Positions 52,312 to 60,401 of a stretch of DNA of 64,000 nucleotides are shown here, in pieces. Below the pieces are notes generated by a model that had not been told where the DNA came from, ran no database searches, and saw only the letters and a list, made by a program, of their open reading frames with translations. The stretch comes from Shinella curvata (GTDB taxonomy: Bacteria > Pseudomonadota > Alphaproteobacteria > Rhizobiales > Rhizobiaceae). The stretch spans positions 1 to 64,000 of the forward strand of contig NZ_JALJCJ010000005.1 of NCBI RefSeq assembly GCF_022899935.1, in the 5' to 3' direction. Position 1 is the first letter of the stretch, and each line of letters opens with the position of its first letter. A program made the translations under genes and the position numbers.

Positions 52312-53378
52312 TGAGCGGCTCCTTCAATGGCGGTCACGCTCTGGCCAGGGCGCAGCAGCTTCGTGCCATCGGCCACATATGTCTCGCCCTCCTCGACGCC
52401 GGCGGTCACCAGCGCGGAACCGGTCTCGAAGGACAGCACCTCGACAGGCCGCAGGCTGACGGTATTCTTCGCCTTGTCGACGATCCAGAGAGCCGGTTTG
52501 CCATCGACACCCGATAGCGCCTGCCACGGCACGGCCGCGACGCGGCGGGGTGCGAGCGATCCCATGCCGACGACGGAGGCGCCCAGCGTCATTTCCGGCG
52601 GCGTTTTATCCATGGCGATCTTCACACGCACCGTGCCGGTCTGTGCATCGATGGTCGGCGAGACCTCGCGGACATTGCCCGTGGTGCGCACCCTGTCGTC
52701 GCTGAGAAGGGCGACGACCACGCCATCCTTTGACGGCTGGGCGAAGAACAACGATTCGTAGACATCGAAGACAGCATCACGCGGGCCTGTATCGGCGATG
52801 GTGAACATGGTCTGCGCCGCCTGCGCCACCTGTCCGGTTTCGGCGAGCCGGGCCGTGACGATGCCATCGGCAGGCGCCCTCAGCTCCGTATAGGAGAGCA
52901 CGTCCTTGGCCGTATCACGCTGGGCGATCGCCGCCTCGCGAGCGCTTTCTGCGGTGCGCAAGGCTGTTTCCGCGTCGTCGAAATCGCGCCGCGTGCTGAT
53001 GCCGTCATTCAGAAGGGATTTCTGGCGGTCGAAATTGGCACGGGCAAGCTTCAGCTGCGCATCGGCTGCGCGCACCCCAGCCTCGGCCGCCTCCACGTCC
53101 GCCTTTTGCTCCTCGGGATCGAGCCGGGCAAGGATCTGACCTTCCTTGACCGCGCCGCCGACATCGACGAACCATCCGGTAATACGCCCCCCGACGCGGA
53201 AGGAGAGATCCGTTTCCACCCGCGCGACGACCTCGCCCGTGATCGTTACCGATTGCTCGCGTTCCTCGAAATGCACCGGTGCGATACGCACCGGCCGCGC
53301 CCTGTCATCAGCGAGCGCCGGCAAGGCCGTGGCGGACAGCAAGAGGGCCGCCAGCATCATTTTGCCCGATCGGGTCAT
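52308..53378 (-). CDS. RND periplasmic adaptor, first of tandem pair
   Basis: 356 residues, related to the downstream adaptor but with a cleavable signal peptide (MTRSGKMMLAALLLSATALPALA) instead of a lipobox. It contains GRITGWFVDVGGAVKEGQILARLDPEEQ, an alpha-hairpin (about 90-150) and YTELRAPADGIVTARLAETGQVAQAAQ. The start ATG 53378 has a near-perfect GGAGG; the GTG at 53402 lacks one. First gene of the operon, behind a TATAAT promoter and an inverted repeat at 53401-53418. Confidence 0.9.
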   Translation of the reverse strand: MTRSGKMMLAALLLSATALPALADDRARPVRIAPVHFEEREQSVTITGEVVARVETDLSFRVGGRITGWFVDVGGAVKEGQILARLDPEEQKADVEAAEAGVRAADAQLKLARANFDRQKSLLNDGISTRRDFDDAETALRTAESAREAAIAQRDTAKDVLSYTELRAPADGIVTARLAETGQVAQAAQTMFTIADTGPRDAVFDVYESLFFAQPSKDGVVVALLSDDRVRTTGNVREVSPTIDAQTGTVRVKIAMDKTPPEMTLGASVVGMGSLAPRRVAAVPWQALSGVDGKPALWIVDKAKNTVSLRPVEVLSFETGSALVTAGVEEGETYVADGTKLLRPGQSVTAIEGAAQ

Positions 53379-53400
53379 CGTCGCCTCCACCTTTGTAGAC

Positions 53401-53449
53401 ACCCCATTTAATGTGGGTCCTCATTATATTGCGAAGATCAGACTGGCAA
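53401..53449 (-). promoter_or_regulatory. promoter with overlapping operator of the dual-adaptor RND operon
   Basis: On the minus strand TTGCCA (53449-53444), a 15-base spacer and a perfect TATAAT (53428-53423). Just downstream, over the expected transcription start, is the imperfect palindrome ACCCACATTAAATGGGGT (53418-53401), with arms ACCC/GGGT around a TTAA core. A TetR-type repressor bound there would block initiation; no such gene is adjacent. Confidence 0.55.
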
Positions 53450-53604
53450 GCCTTCATGCCACCGGGCGTCGCGCCCGGAACGCCCAAGTTTGGCGAAGTT
53501 CCGGAAAAAAGCCAATCGGCAAGACGGCGCGACAGAAAAATATAATAAATCATATTTGTCAGCGCACTAGCGCGCGACAGGGCGCAAGGGCGTTCCCCGC
53601 GGCG

Positions 53605-53667
53605 GAAACAAAAAAGCCGCCGGCAGCCTCGAAACCTCCTGGTTCCCACAGAGCTGCACGGCGGCTT
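53605..53667 (-). terminator. terminator hairpin of the leader RNA
   Basis: Read on the minus strand: AAGCCGCCGTGCAGC (53667-53653), a 25-base apical part with its own short stem, then GCTGCCGGCGGCTT (53627-53614), followed by TTTTGTTT. The stem is 14 base pairs with one bulged A. Confidence 0.75.
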
Positions 53668-53677
53668 GATCGGAGCA

Positions 53678-53779
53678 TCATTCTTGTGATGCTTCTCTTT
53701 CGGTCCCCTCTGGACCTGTTTCGGAGAAAGCAGGAAGCGTGCCAAACACGAAGAAAGCCGATTCAAAAAATGATTTCAT
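53678..53779 (-). CDS. 33-residue candidate leader peptide
   Basis: ATG at 53779, stop TGA at 53680-53678. The peptide begins MKSFFESAFFVFGTLPAF and ends in an acidic, polar part (ETGPEGTEREASQE). It is phenylalanine-rich (six Phe in the first 18). There is no strong ribosome-binding site. The last third overlaps hairpin 1 and the stop lies in hairpin 2, so ribosome position would affect folding. Whether it is translated is not shown by the sequence. Confidence 0.35.
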   Translation of the reverse strand: MKSFFESAFFVFGTLPAFSETGPEGTEREASQE

Positions 53780-53874
53780 ATTACTAAAGGCATTTCTAAG
53801 CCACAAAGGACACGGAGTGGCGTGCGAGGGCTGTACAATTTCCGGGCAACGCCCAAAATTTGCACGCAATTGCG

Positions 53875-53909
53875 CAAAACAAAAAGGCGGCCCGTTGCCG
53901 GACCGCCTT
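53875..53909 (-). terminator. intrinsic terminator of the chemoreceptor gene
   Basis: On the minus strand AAGGCGGTCCG (53909-53899) pairs with CGGGCCGCCTT (53894-53884), followed by TTTTTGTTTTG. Confidence 0.85.
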
Positions 53910-53935
53910 TTCCCTCAAGCCCCTCTGAGCAGATG

Positions 53936-56254
53936 TCAGAATTCTTCCCAGTCCTGCGCCGCCGTGGCTGTTGCCGCCTGACCGCCGCCGAAGGCGCGAG
54001 CCAGCTTTCCGCCGAGAGCACGCGCACCGGACGCGGCAGGGCGATGTTCTCCAGACGAAACCGCAACCGGACGATGGCTGTCGGCACCTGAACCGAGGCG
54101 GAACTGCGCGAGCAAAGCGTTGAGTGCAGAGGCTTCCGTTGCCAGCGCATGGCTCGCCGCCGTCTGCTCTTCGACCATGGCCGCATTCTTCTGCGTGCCC
54201 TGGTCGATGGAGTTCACCGCCGAGCTGATCTCATGCAGGCCCGTCGACTGTTCCCGGGCCGAGCGCACGATGGCGGCAACGTTCTGGTCGATCTCCTGCA
54301 CCTGGTCGACGATTTCCGAAAGCGCCGAACCGGTCTCGCCAACAAGCGCCACGCCGAGATGAACCTGCTCGCCCGATTTTGTGATGAGCGCCTTGATCTC
54401 CTTGGCGGCGTTCGCCGAACGCTGGGCGAGTTCGCGGACTTCCTGCGCGACGACCGCAAATCCCTTGCCGGCTTCCCCGGCGCGTGCGGCTTCTACACCG
54501 GCATTCAGCGCCAAGAGGTTGGTCTGGAAAGCGATCTCGTCGATCACGCCGATGATGTTGGAGATTTCGCGCGAAGACGTCTCGATGCCGCTCATCGCCG
54601 TAACGGCACGGCGGACGACCTCGCCGGACTTTTCAGCGCCCATGCGGGTCCGCTCGACCAACTGGCCGGCGTCTTCCGCCCGCCTGGTGGCATCCTTGAG
54701 CGAGGTGGTGATCTCTTCCAGCGCCGCAGCCGTTTCCTCGACGGAGGCCGCCTGCTGTTCCGTGCGCTTGGCGAGATCGTCGGACGCCGAACGGATTTCC
54801 GCCGAGCCTGCCTGAATGGCGTTTGCGTTGCCGCCAACCGAGCGAAGCGCCGCCTGCAATTTTTCGACGGAAGCGTTGAAATCGTGACGCACCTCGTCGA
54901 GCGAACCGGCAAAGGCTGTGTCGATGCGATGGGTCATATCGCCATTGGCCAATCTCTGGAGACCATCGGCCAGTGCCTCTACGGCACGGCGTGTCTGGCG
55001 CTCCTGCTCCGCAGCCTCTTCGGCACGCTGACGGCGCTCGTCTTCCGACAAGGCGCGATTCTGTTCAGCTTCGCCTTCGAGGCGGATCTTGGCGAGCGTC
55101 GCATCGCGAAGCACCGCAAGCGAGCGGGCCATTTCGCCAATTTCGTCCTGATGTTCGGATTCCGACAGATCGACATCCGTGCGGCCGCGGGCGATTTCAC
55201 TCGTTGCGGTGATGACGGTGGCAAGGCGCTTGCGGAACCGCGTAGCGAGCAGCCAGCCGACGGCGATCATGAGACCGGCGGCGACGGCGATGACAATGAT
55301 CGAGGTGATGGCCAACGTCGACAGGCTGGCGAACAGAACGGATTTCGGCACCGAGACGACGGCAAACCATGCGGATCCGGGCGTGATGTTGACCGGCACG
55401 GCAACCGCCATGGAGGCAATGCCGCTTGCATCCGTCATCTCGAAGGCTTTGCCCGGATTGTCGATCAATTGCTGCCACGCGGCCGCATCGAGGCCGGAAT
55501 CTTTCAGGGACTTGCCGAGCGCAGCCTTGTCCGGATGGCTGACGACACTACCGCCGGTGCTCAGGAGCGCGACGTAGCCCTCACCGAGCGGCTTCAGCTT
55601 GGCAATATCGGCTGCGAGCGCATCCAGCGCGATGTCAGTGCCGGCCATGCCCTTGAAGGTACCATCGAACAGCAGCGGCACCACGAACGATGTCAGCATC
55701 GTCTCCTTGCCGCCAACGCTGTACAGATAGGGCTCGGCGAGGAAATCCTTGCCGGTATTCTTGGGCACCTGGTAGTAGTCACCCGGTCCCGGCTTGTCGT
55801 AATCGATCAGCGCCTCGATCGTCGTGCCACCATTTGCCCGGATCGTGTAAGGAACATAGCGACCCGTCGCGTCATGGCCCGGCTTGCCGCTATAGTCGGC
55901 GTCCTTGCCGTCGAAGGCGTTCGGTTCCCAGGCGGTATAGACACCCACCGCGATCGGATTTTCCGTCAGCAGCCGGCTCATCATCGCATCGAATTTTTCG
56001 CGGCTGGGCGCCTCGTCCTGTTTCATCGCAAAGAGCACGGAACGCATGTTCCAGCTCAGCGCCTTCACGCCGGCAAAGGTCGTCTCCACCTTACCGGCAC
56101 TCGCCTGTGCCGCATTCACCATTTCGGAGACCGAACGCTCCTGCACCGCGTGGTAGGAGAGCCAGAGCAAAACGCCCGCCGTCGCCACAGTCGTGGCAAC
56201 ACCGGCCGCCACAATGGCGAACATGTTTCGGGCAGTCGCAGTCTTGGGCAGCAT
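53936..56254 (-). CDS. methyl-accepting chemotaxis protein with Cache sensor and CheR-binding tail
   Basis: 772 residues. The order is TM1 (MFAIVAAGVATTVATAGVLLWLS, about 11-33), a periplasmic double-Cache-like domain to about 310 (PYTIRANGGTTIEALIDYDKPGPGDYY, GMAGTDIALDALAADIAKL), TM2 (LAITSIIVIAVAAGLMIAVGWLL), a HAMP domain, and a signalling domain whose hairpin tip is EIAFQTNLLALNAGVEAARAGEAGKGFAVVAQEVR. The last residues, DWEEF, match the pentapeptide that binds CheR methyltransferase in high-abundance receptors. The start has AGGAGA upstream. It stands alone with a terminator; the ligand is unknown, though Cache domains often bind small carboxylates or amino acids. Confidence 0.93.
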   Translation of the reverse strand: MLPKTATARNMFAIVAAGVATTVATAGVLLWLSYHAVQERSVSEMVNAAQASAGKVETTFAGVKALSWNMRSVLFAMKQDEAPSREKFDAMMSRLLTENPIAVGVYTAWEPNAFDGKDADYSGKPGHDATGRYVPYTIRANGGTTIEALIDYDKPGPGDYYQVPKNTGKDFLAEPYLYSVGGKETMLTSFVVPLLFDGTFKGMAGTDIALDALAADIAKLKPLGEGYVALLSTGGSVVSHPDKAALGKSLKDSGLDAAAWQQLIDNPGKAFEMTDASGIASMAVAVPVNITPGSAWFAVVSVPKSVLFASLSTLAITSIIVIAVAAGLMIAVGWLLATRFRKRLATVITATSEIARGRTDVDLSESEHQDEIGEMARSLAVLRDATLAKIRLEGEAEQNRALSEDERRQRAEEAAEQERQTRRAVEALADGLQRLANGDMTHRIDTAFAGSLDEVRHDFNASVEKLQAALRSVGGNANAIQAGSAEIRSASDDLAKRTEQQAASVEETAAALEEITTSLKDATRRAEDAGQLVERTRMGAEKSGEVVRRAVTAMSGIETSSREISNIIGVIDEIAFQTNLLALNAGVEAARAGEAGKGFAVVAQEVRELAQRSANAAKEIKALITKSGEQVHLGVALVGETGSALSEIVDQVQEIDQNVAAIVRSAREQSTGLHEISSAVNSIDQGTQKNAAMVEEQTAASHALATEASALNALLAQFRLGSGADSHRPVAVSSGEHRPAASGARALGGKLARAFGGGQAATATAAQDWEEF

Positions 56255-56412
56255 GAAACGTCTCCTGAAGGGCGCGAGGAGCGCGCCGGCAATCATCAAA
56301 AAATTGCGGGACACATGCCGGCGACCGGCGAAACAGAGACGAAATCATTTCGCAGGCGGGCAGCGTAAGCGAATGCTGGTTTATGAAACGATAAAATTCG
56401 AATGATCACGCA

Positions 56413-56447
56413 TTGGAACAGAATGGGTGGATAAAACGCTGTTCCAA
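56413..56447. promoter_or_regulatory. 9-bp inverted repeat in the divergent gap before the dioxygenase
   Basis: TTGGAACAG (56413-56421) and CTGTTCCAA (56439-56447) are perfect inverted arms with 17 bases between. They lie in the 381-base gap between the chemoreceptor gene and the dioxygenase gene; the rest of that gap (56255-56635) shows no gene. A candidate operator for either neighbour; regulator unknown. Confidence 0.45.
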
Positions 56448-56635
56448 GCAAGGCCGATCCGCGCCCGCGTGGACAACATTGAGCGGACGGGCGGCGCCGT
56501 TCAGAAAAAGTGAACAATCCGTTCGCCGCACCCGGTCTTCCGACAGCGGCGACAAGGGGCGATATTCGCTTCAACAGACGGCCCCGACGGCGGGACCGCG
56601 CGAACATCCCGGACGTTTCCGGAGAGGAGTTAACC

Positions 56636-57589
56636 ATGACCCTTCAACTTACCGGCATCCATCACCTGACCGCAATCACCGCGAATGCGGCGGAGAACCT
56701 GCGCTTCTACACCCGGATCCTCGGCCTGCGCCTCGTCAAGAAGACCGTCAACCAGGATGATACCAGCGCCTACCATCTCTTCTATGCAGACGGGCTCGCC
56801 TCGCCGGGCTCCGATCTCACCTTTTTCGACTGGCCGGTCGGCCACGAGCGACGCGGCACGCACAGCGTATCCCGCACGGGCCTGCGCGTCGCAACCCGCG
56901 CCACGCTCGACTGGTGGAAGGCGCGCTTTGCCGAGGAGAAGGTCAAGGCCGGCGACATCAGGGAGATCGGCGGCCGCGCCACGCTCGATTTCGAGGACGG
57001 CGAAGGCCAGCGCTTCCGCCTGACGGTCGATAATGCCGGCGCACCGTCCAATCCGTGGGAGAAGAGCCCGGTCCCGGCCGAACACCAGATCAAGGGCCTC
57101 GGCCCGATCACGCTCAGCGTGCCCGATATCCGAAACACGGAGACGGTGCTCGTCCATGTGATGAACATGACGGAAACCTCGACCTATCCGAACCCGGATG
57201 GCGAAGGAGAGGTGCATGTCTTCTCGATGGGCGAAGGCGGCCCGGCCGCCGAGTTGCATGTCGCCGTCGAGCCGAACCTTCCGGCCGCACATCAAGGTGC
57301 CGGCGCCGTGCACCACGTCGCCTTCCGCGCCCCCGATGTCGAGGCCCTGCATGCATGGACGGAGCGCCTGCGCGGCTTCCGCCTGCCGTCCAGCGGCGAG
57401 GTCGAGCGCTTCTACTTCCGCTCGCTCTATTTCCGCGAGCCGAACGGCATCCTGTTCGAGATCGCCACGGACGGTCCCGGCTTTGCCGTGGATGAGCCCC
57501 TCGAAACGCTCGGCGAAAGCCTGTCGCTGCCGCCCTTCCTCGAGCCGCGCCGCGCGCAGATCGAGGCCAGGCTGAAGCCGCTCGCTTAA
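56636..57589 (+). CDS. glyoxalase-fold ring-cleaving dioxygenase (MhqO-like)
   Basis: 317 residues in two vicinal-oxygen-chelate halves. Metal/active-site elements include [70 protein letters not shown] and [18 protein letters not shown]. These match the MhqO/LinE-like proteins that act on hydroquinone/catechol-type compounds. The start MTLQLTG has GGAGAGGAG upstream; the frame extends to 56510 without support. A terminator follows, then an FMN reductase gene. It is probably part of a quinone-stress set with the fused protein at 58.3-59.8 kb. Confidence 0.88.
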   Translation: MTLQLTGIHHLTAITANAAENLRFYTRILGLRLVKKTVNQDDTSAYHLFYADGLASPGSDLTFFDWPVGHERRGTHSVSRTGLRVATRATLDWWKARFAEEKVKAGDIREIGGRATLDFEDGEGQRFRLTVDNAGAPSNPWEKSPVPAEHQIKGLGPITLSVPDIRNTETVLVHVMNMTETSTYPNPDGEGEVHVFSMGEGGPAAELHVAVEPNLPAAHQGAGAVHHVAFRAPDVEALHAWTERLRGFRLPSSGEVERFYFRSLYFREPNGILFEIATDGPGFAVDEPLETLGESLSLPPFLEPRRAQIEARLKPLA

Positions 57590-57600
57590 CCCCCTAGCCA

Positions 57601-57636
57601 AAACCCCGGCGTGGCAAACTGTCCGCCGGGGTTTTT
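57601..57636 (+). terminator. intrinsic terminator after the dioxygenase gene
   Basis: AAACCCCGGC (57601-57610) pairs with GCCGGGGTTT (57625-57634), followed by TT. It lies in the 71-base gap before the FMN reductase, so the latter may be expressed by read-through or its own promoter. Confidence 0.7.
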
Positions 57637-57660
57637 GATGTCTGAAAACGGAGAAACGAC

Positions 57661-58218
57661 ATGACGAAACTGGTCCTCATCTCGGGCAGCCTGCGCAAGG
57701 GCTCCTTCAACACCGCGCTGCTGCGCGCCGCTCTGACAATGGCGCCCGGCGGTGTCGAACTTATCGAAGGCTCGATCCACGGCATTCCGCTTTATGACGG
57801 CGACATGGAAGCGGCAGAAGGCATCCCGGGTGCCGTGACGCGCCTAAAGGATCTCGTCGCCGATGCCGACGGCGTCATTCTGTTTACGCCAGAATACAAC
57901 AACGGCATTCCCGGCGTGTTCAAGAACGCCATCGACTGGATGAGCCGCCCCTCCTCCGACATCGCCCGCGTCTTCGGCAACAAGCCCTTCGCCATTACCG
58001 GCGCATCGCCCGGCAATTTCGGCACGCTGCTTTCCCAGGAAGCCTGGCTACCGATCATGCGCACGTTGGGAACGGTTCCGTGGTTCGGCGCCAAGCTGAT
58101 GGTTTCGCGCGCCGGATCGGTCATCGCAGATGGTAAGATCATCGACGAGGCGACGGAAAAGAAACTGCGCGATTTCGTCGCCGGCTTCGCCGCCTTCGTG
58201 ACGAACTACACACGATAA
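57661..58218 (+). CDS. NAD(P)H-dependent FMN reductase / quinone reductase
   Basis: 185 residues, flavodoxin-like. The FMN phosphate loop is ISGSLRKGSFNTALLRAA (about 7-24), and ILFTPEYNNGIPGVFKNAIDWMSRP and ITGASPGNFG are typical of the ArsH/ChrR/azoreductase-like NADPH-dependent FMN reductases. It probably reduces quinones or chromate with two electrons. In B. subtilis the mhqNOD operon also combines a reductase, a dioxygenase and a carboxylesterase. A hairpin terminator shared with the convergent fusion gene follows. Confidence 0.9.
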   Translation: MTKLVLISGSLRKGSFNTALLRAALTMAPGGVELIEGSIHGIPLYDGDMEAAEGIPGAVTRLKDLVADADGVILFTPEYNNGIPGVFKNAIDWMSRPSSDIARVFGNKPFAITGASPGNFGTLLSQEAWLPIMRTLGTVPWFGAKLMVSRAGSVIADGKIIDEATEKKLRDFVAGFAAFVTNYTR

Positions 58219-58233
58219 TCCGAGGACATAAAT

Positions 58234-58266
58234 AAGGGGGCGTACCTTGCGGTGCGCCCCCTTTTT
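58234..58266. terminator. bidirectional terminator between convergent genes
   Basis: AAGGGGGCGTACC (58234-58246) pairs with GGTGCGCCCCCTT (58251-58263), followed on the plus strand by TTTCTTTTT; on the minus strand the A-rich left flank gives a short U-run. Confidence 0.8.
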
Positions 58267-58284
58267 CTTTTTCCATCACCGGCT

Positions 58285-59841
58285 TCAGCCGATGATGCGT
58301 TCCTTGTAGGCCTTCGCCAGCTCAAGATCGGCTGTTCCGATATCGTGGCCGGCGGCCAGCAATGTGCTTTCGACCGTCGCGCCGGATGCCCTGAGGAGCG
58401 CTTCGAGATCCCCGGCAAACCGGCCATAGGGGTCCGACTGGCCCGACACCACCAGTACGTTGACGCCTGAGAGATCGGCGGCCGGCGCGTTTTCCAGCAC
58501 ATTCATGCCCCGCAGCAACACCGCATTGCGAATGATGCCGGGATGCAACAACATGACGGCGCCGATCATGTTCGCGCCGTTGGAATAGCCAACGAACAGC
58601 GTTTTTGCCGGATCGAGCCCGTAGGCGGTATTCGCCCCTTCCATGAAGGCGGCGAAGGCCTCCGCCTCGCCGGCGATGTCCTTCTGGTCGAAGGTCGTCG
58701 CGGTGATGCGGCGGAAGAAGCGCGGATAGCCCTCATCCGCGCTGCGGCCGCGCGGGCTCAGCAGCACCGCGCCCGGCGCCAACCGTGCACCAAACGGCAG
58801 AAGACTCGTCTCGTTCCCGCCCGTACCGTGCAGCAGTACGACCGCCGTACCATCAGGCGTCTCCGGGCGATGCACCCGGTGGATGAAGGGAAGGTCTCGT
58901 TCGGTCATTCTTTCTTCTCCTGGCAAGGAAAACTGCGGGAGGCGTGCCCGGACATCCTCCGGGGCAGCGCCAAAATGTTTAGGGACGAAGAGCGTGGTGC
59001 CCAGCGTCTCCAGGGTTTCATCGATCGCCATGCCGGGACCGTCGGTCGCATATTCGACAAGCGAGCCGCCGGGTTCGCGCACATAGAGCGAATAGAAGTA
59101 GGTGCGGTCATGCATGTTGACGTCGCCCGCCTCCTCGGCCGCAAGCCTTTCGGCTGCAGCCTCGACGGCGGCGCGGTCGGGCGCGCGCAGGGCGATATGG
59201 TCAATCGTCCCCGTGCCAGGCGCCGAGGTCCAGAAACCGCTGGCATCACGAATATCGAGGATGTCGCCGGCATCCCCGGCCAATCGTTTGATACCGTTTG
59301 CCTCGGCGACCGAGCGGAAACCAAAATGGCTGCCGATGAAGGCCGCTGTCTCCGCCGGCTTCTCCGAGAAGATCGTCGCACCGCGGATGCGCTGGATGGC
59401 GTCCGCGGCCGTGATCTCCTTGGTGACATGCGGCGCCGGGCCTTCCACGCCCGTCTCACCGACCAACTTGACGATGATGCCATCAGGATCCTTCAGCCGG
59501 AGCACGGGCTCGCCGAACTCCTGCGTGGGGCCGCTCATGGCAACATTCTTCGTCAGCGCCCGCGTCAGCCAGAAGCCGATCGCCTCCGGCCGGATCGCAA
59601 AGGCGATCTCGGCAGGCTGGCCGAGACCCACTCGGCCGGGAGAACCATCCTCCCAGGCCAGAAAGGTGACCAGCGAACCGGGGCTGGCCGCCGCGTCGCC
59701 ATAGAAGAGGTGAAGCTGGTCGGCGTCTTCGAAGCCGGCCGTGCGCTTGACGAGTTTCAGGCCCAGGAAGCCCGCGTAGAAATCGACGTTTGCCTGGATT
59801 TTCCGGGTAATACCCGTGATGTGATGGATGCCGCTCTGCAT
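58285..59841 (-). CDS. fused ring-cleaving dioxygenase and carboxylesterase (MhqO-MhqD-like)
   Basis: 518 residues. Residues 1-310 are a two-module glyoxalase-fold dioxygenase (SGIHHITGITRKIQANVDFYAGFLGLKLVKRTAGFEDAD, and TYFYSLYVREPGGSLVEYATDGPGM). After a short linker, residues 320-518 are an alpha/beta-hydrolase of the phospholipase/carboxylesterase type: VVLLHGTGGNETSL, nucleophile elbow GYSNGAN, acid in SGQSDPYGRF, and AGHDIG. In B. subtilis the two activities are separate proteins of mhqNOD. AGGAGGTG precedes the start. The fusion suggests ring cleavage coupled to hydrolysis of the product (inferred). Convergent with the FMN reductase gene. Confidence 0.9.
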   Translation of the reverse strand: MQSGIHHITGITRKIQANVDFYAGFLGLKLVKRTAGFEDADQLHLFYGDAAASPGSLVTFLAWEDGSPGRVGLGQPAEIAFAIRPEAIGFWLTRALTKNVAMSGPTQEFGEPVLRLKDPDGIIVKLVGETGVEGPAPHVTKEITAADAIQRIRGATIFSEKPAETAAFIGSHFGFRSVAEANGIKRLAGDAGDILDIRDASGFWTSAPGTGTIDHIALRAPDRAAVEAAAERLAAEEAGDVNMHDRTYFYSLYVREPGGSLVEYATDGPGMAIDETLETLGTTLFVPKHFGAAPEDVRARLPQFSLPGEERMTERDLPFIHRVHRPETPDGTAVVLLHGTGGNETSLLPFGARLAPGAVLLSPRGRSADEGYPRFFRRITATTFDQKDIAGEAEAFAAFMEGANTAYGLDPAKTLFVGYSNGANMIGAVMLLHPGIIRNAVLLRGMNVLENAPAADLSGVNVLVVSGQSDPYGRFAGDLEALLRASGATVESTLLAAGHDIGTADLELAKAYKERIIG

Positions 59842-59924
59842 GGGGCACCTCCTTTCGAGAGGTACCCAATCAAAATTCGGCACCCCGCGCCAGCCAGCGT
59901 GCGGTGAATGGATTGTTCACAAAA

Positions 59925-59957
59925 ACAAACGGGCCTCGCGCAAAGCAAGGGGCCCGT
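59925..59957 (-). terminator. intrinsic terminator after the 71-residue gene
   Basis: On the minus strand ACGGGCC (59957-59951), a 15-base loop and GGCCCGT (59935-59929), followed by TTGTTTTTG. Confidence 0.7.
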
Positions 59958-60000
59958 CGTCTTCAGGCACGAAACAGTGCCGATCCGTCAGAATTCAGGT

Positions 60001-60216
60001 TCAGGCCGCAACGTTGGCCGGGTTCATCGCCCGCTGCGCAGCGGACGGGTCGTTGAGGAGACGCCGGATAGCCATACGCACCTCGTCCGCCGAGGAAAAA
60101 CGCTGGGAATCCAGATCCCATACAGAATATTTGACAGCCACGAACTTCAGCCGATCCTCATCGGGAACGACGACGCCCAAGGCTTCTCCACCGATTTCGA
60201 TAACCTGCTTTTGCAT
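60001..60216 (-). CDS. small conserved hypothetical protein
   Basis: 71 residues starting MQKQVIEIGGEALGVVVPDED, with AGGAG five bases before the ATG. It reads like a small alpha/beta protein: a beta-rich start with a FVAVKYSVWDLDSQRF segment and a helical end (EVRMAIRRLLND). I remember similar short proteins of unknown function in Rhizobiaceae. It sits behind a 30-codon ORF with its own good ribosome site and is closed by a terminator. Confidence 0.65.
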   Translation of the reverse strand: MQKQVIEIGGEALGVVVPDEDRLKFVAVKYSVWDLDSQRFSSADEVRMAIRRLLNDPSAAQRAMNPANVAA

Positions 60217-60286
60217 AACAACTCCTGCCGCACCCGAAGGCACAGCCAATTTTCATTTGCGCTTAAATCGAAGAGGGAAGTTCGAA

Positions 60287-60379
60287 CTACATACGACGGA
60301 GCGTCGATGTCTTCCCGGTAATCGTTTCACGACAGGAGCACGCCACACACGCGGAGGCGATGTCGTTGATATGATACAT
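60287..60379 (-). CDS. 30-residue small ORF
   Basis: MYHINDIASACVACSCRETI and onward to a TAG. The ATG follows GAGGGAGTGTGAC, an excellent ribosome site, and the next gene in the same direction starts 70 bases later. Three cysteines lie close together (ACVACSC). The larger open frame through 60640 has no start signal. It could be a small protein or a leader for the downstream gene. Confidence 0.4.
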   Translation of the reverse strand: MYHINDIASACVACSCRETITGKTSTLRRM

Positions 60380-60401
60380 GTCACACTCCCTCTTGTTGGC
60401 G

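Larger units (their letters stand above)
53605..53790 (-). ncRNA. candidate structured leader RNA / attenuator or small RNA upstream of the RND operon
   Basis: Three successive hairpins on the minus strand: GGTCC-AGAGG-GGACC (53716-53702), AGCATCA/TGATGCT (53693-53674) and the long terminator stem (53667-53614) whose apical part exposes CCAGGAGG. A 33-codon ORF (53779-53678) runs through the first hairpin and stops in the loop of the second. TAATAT at 53785-53780, with TTTGTG 18 bases upstream, could be the promoter. The layout of peptide ORF, nested hairpins and terminator is that of ribosome-controlled attenuation. The terminator is about 225 bases before the first adaptor gene. It may match an alphaproteobacterial leader family in Rfam; I could not name it with certainty. 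Confidence 0.5.

Noticed and set aside
54149-56368. 739-codon open frame on the plus strand
   Set aside because: Antisense to the chemoreceptor gene, which has clear signalling and HAMP motifs and a ribosome site.
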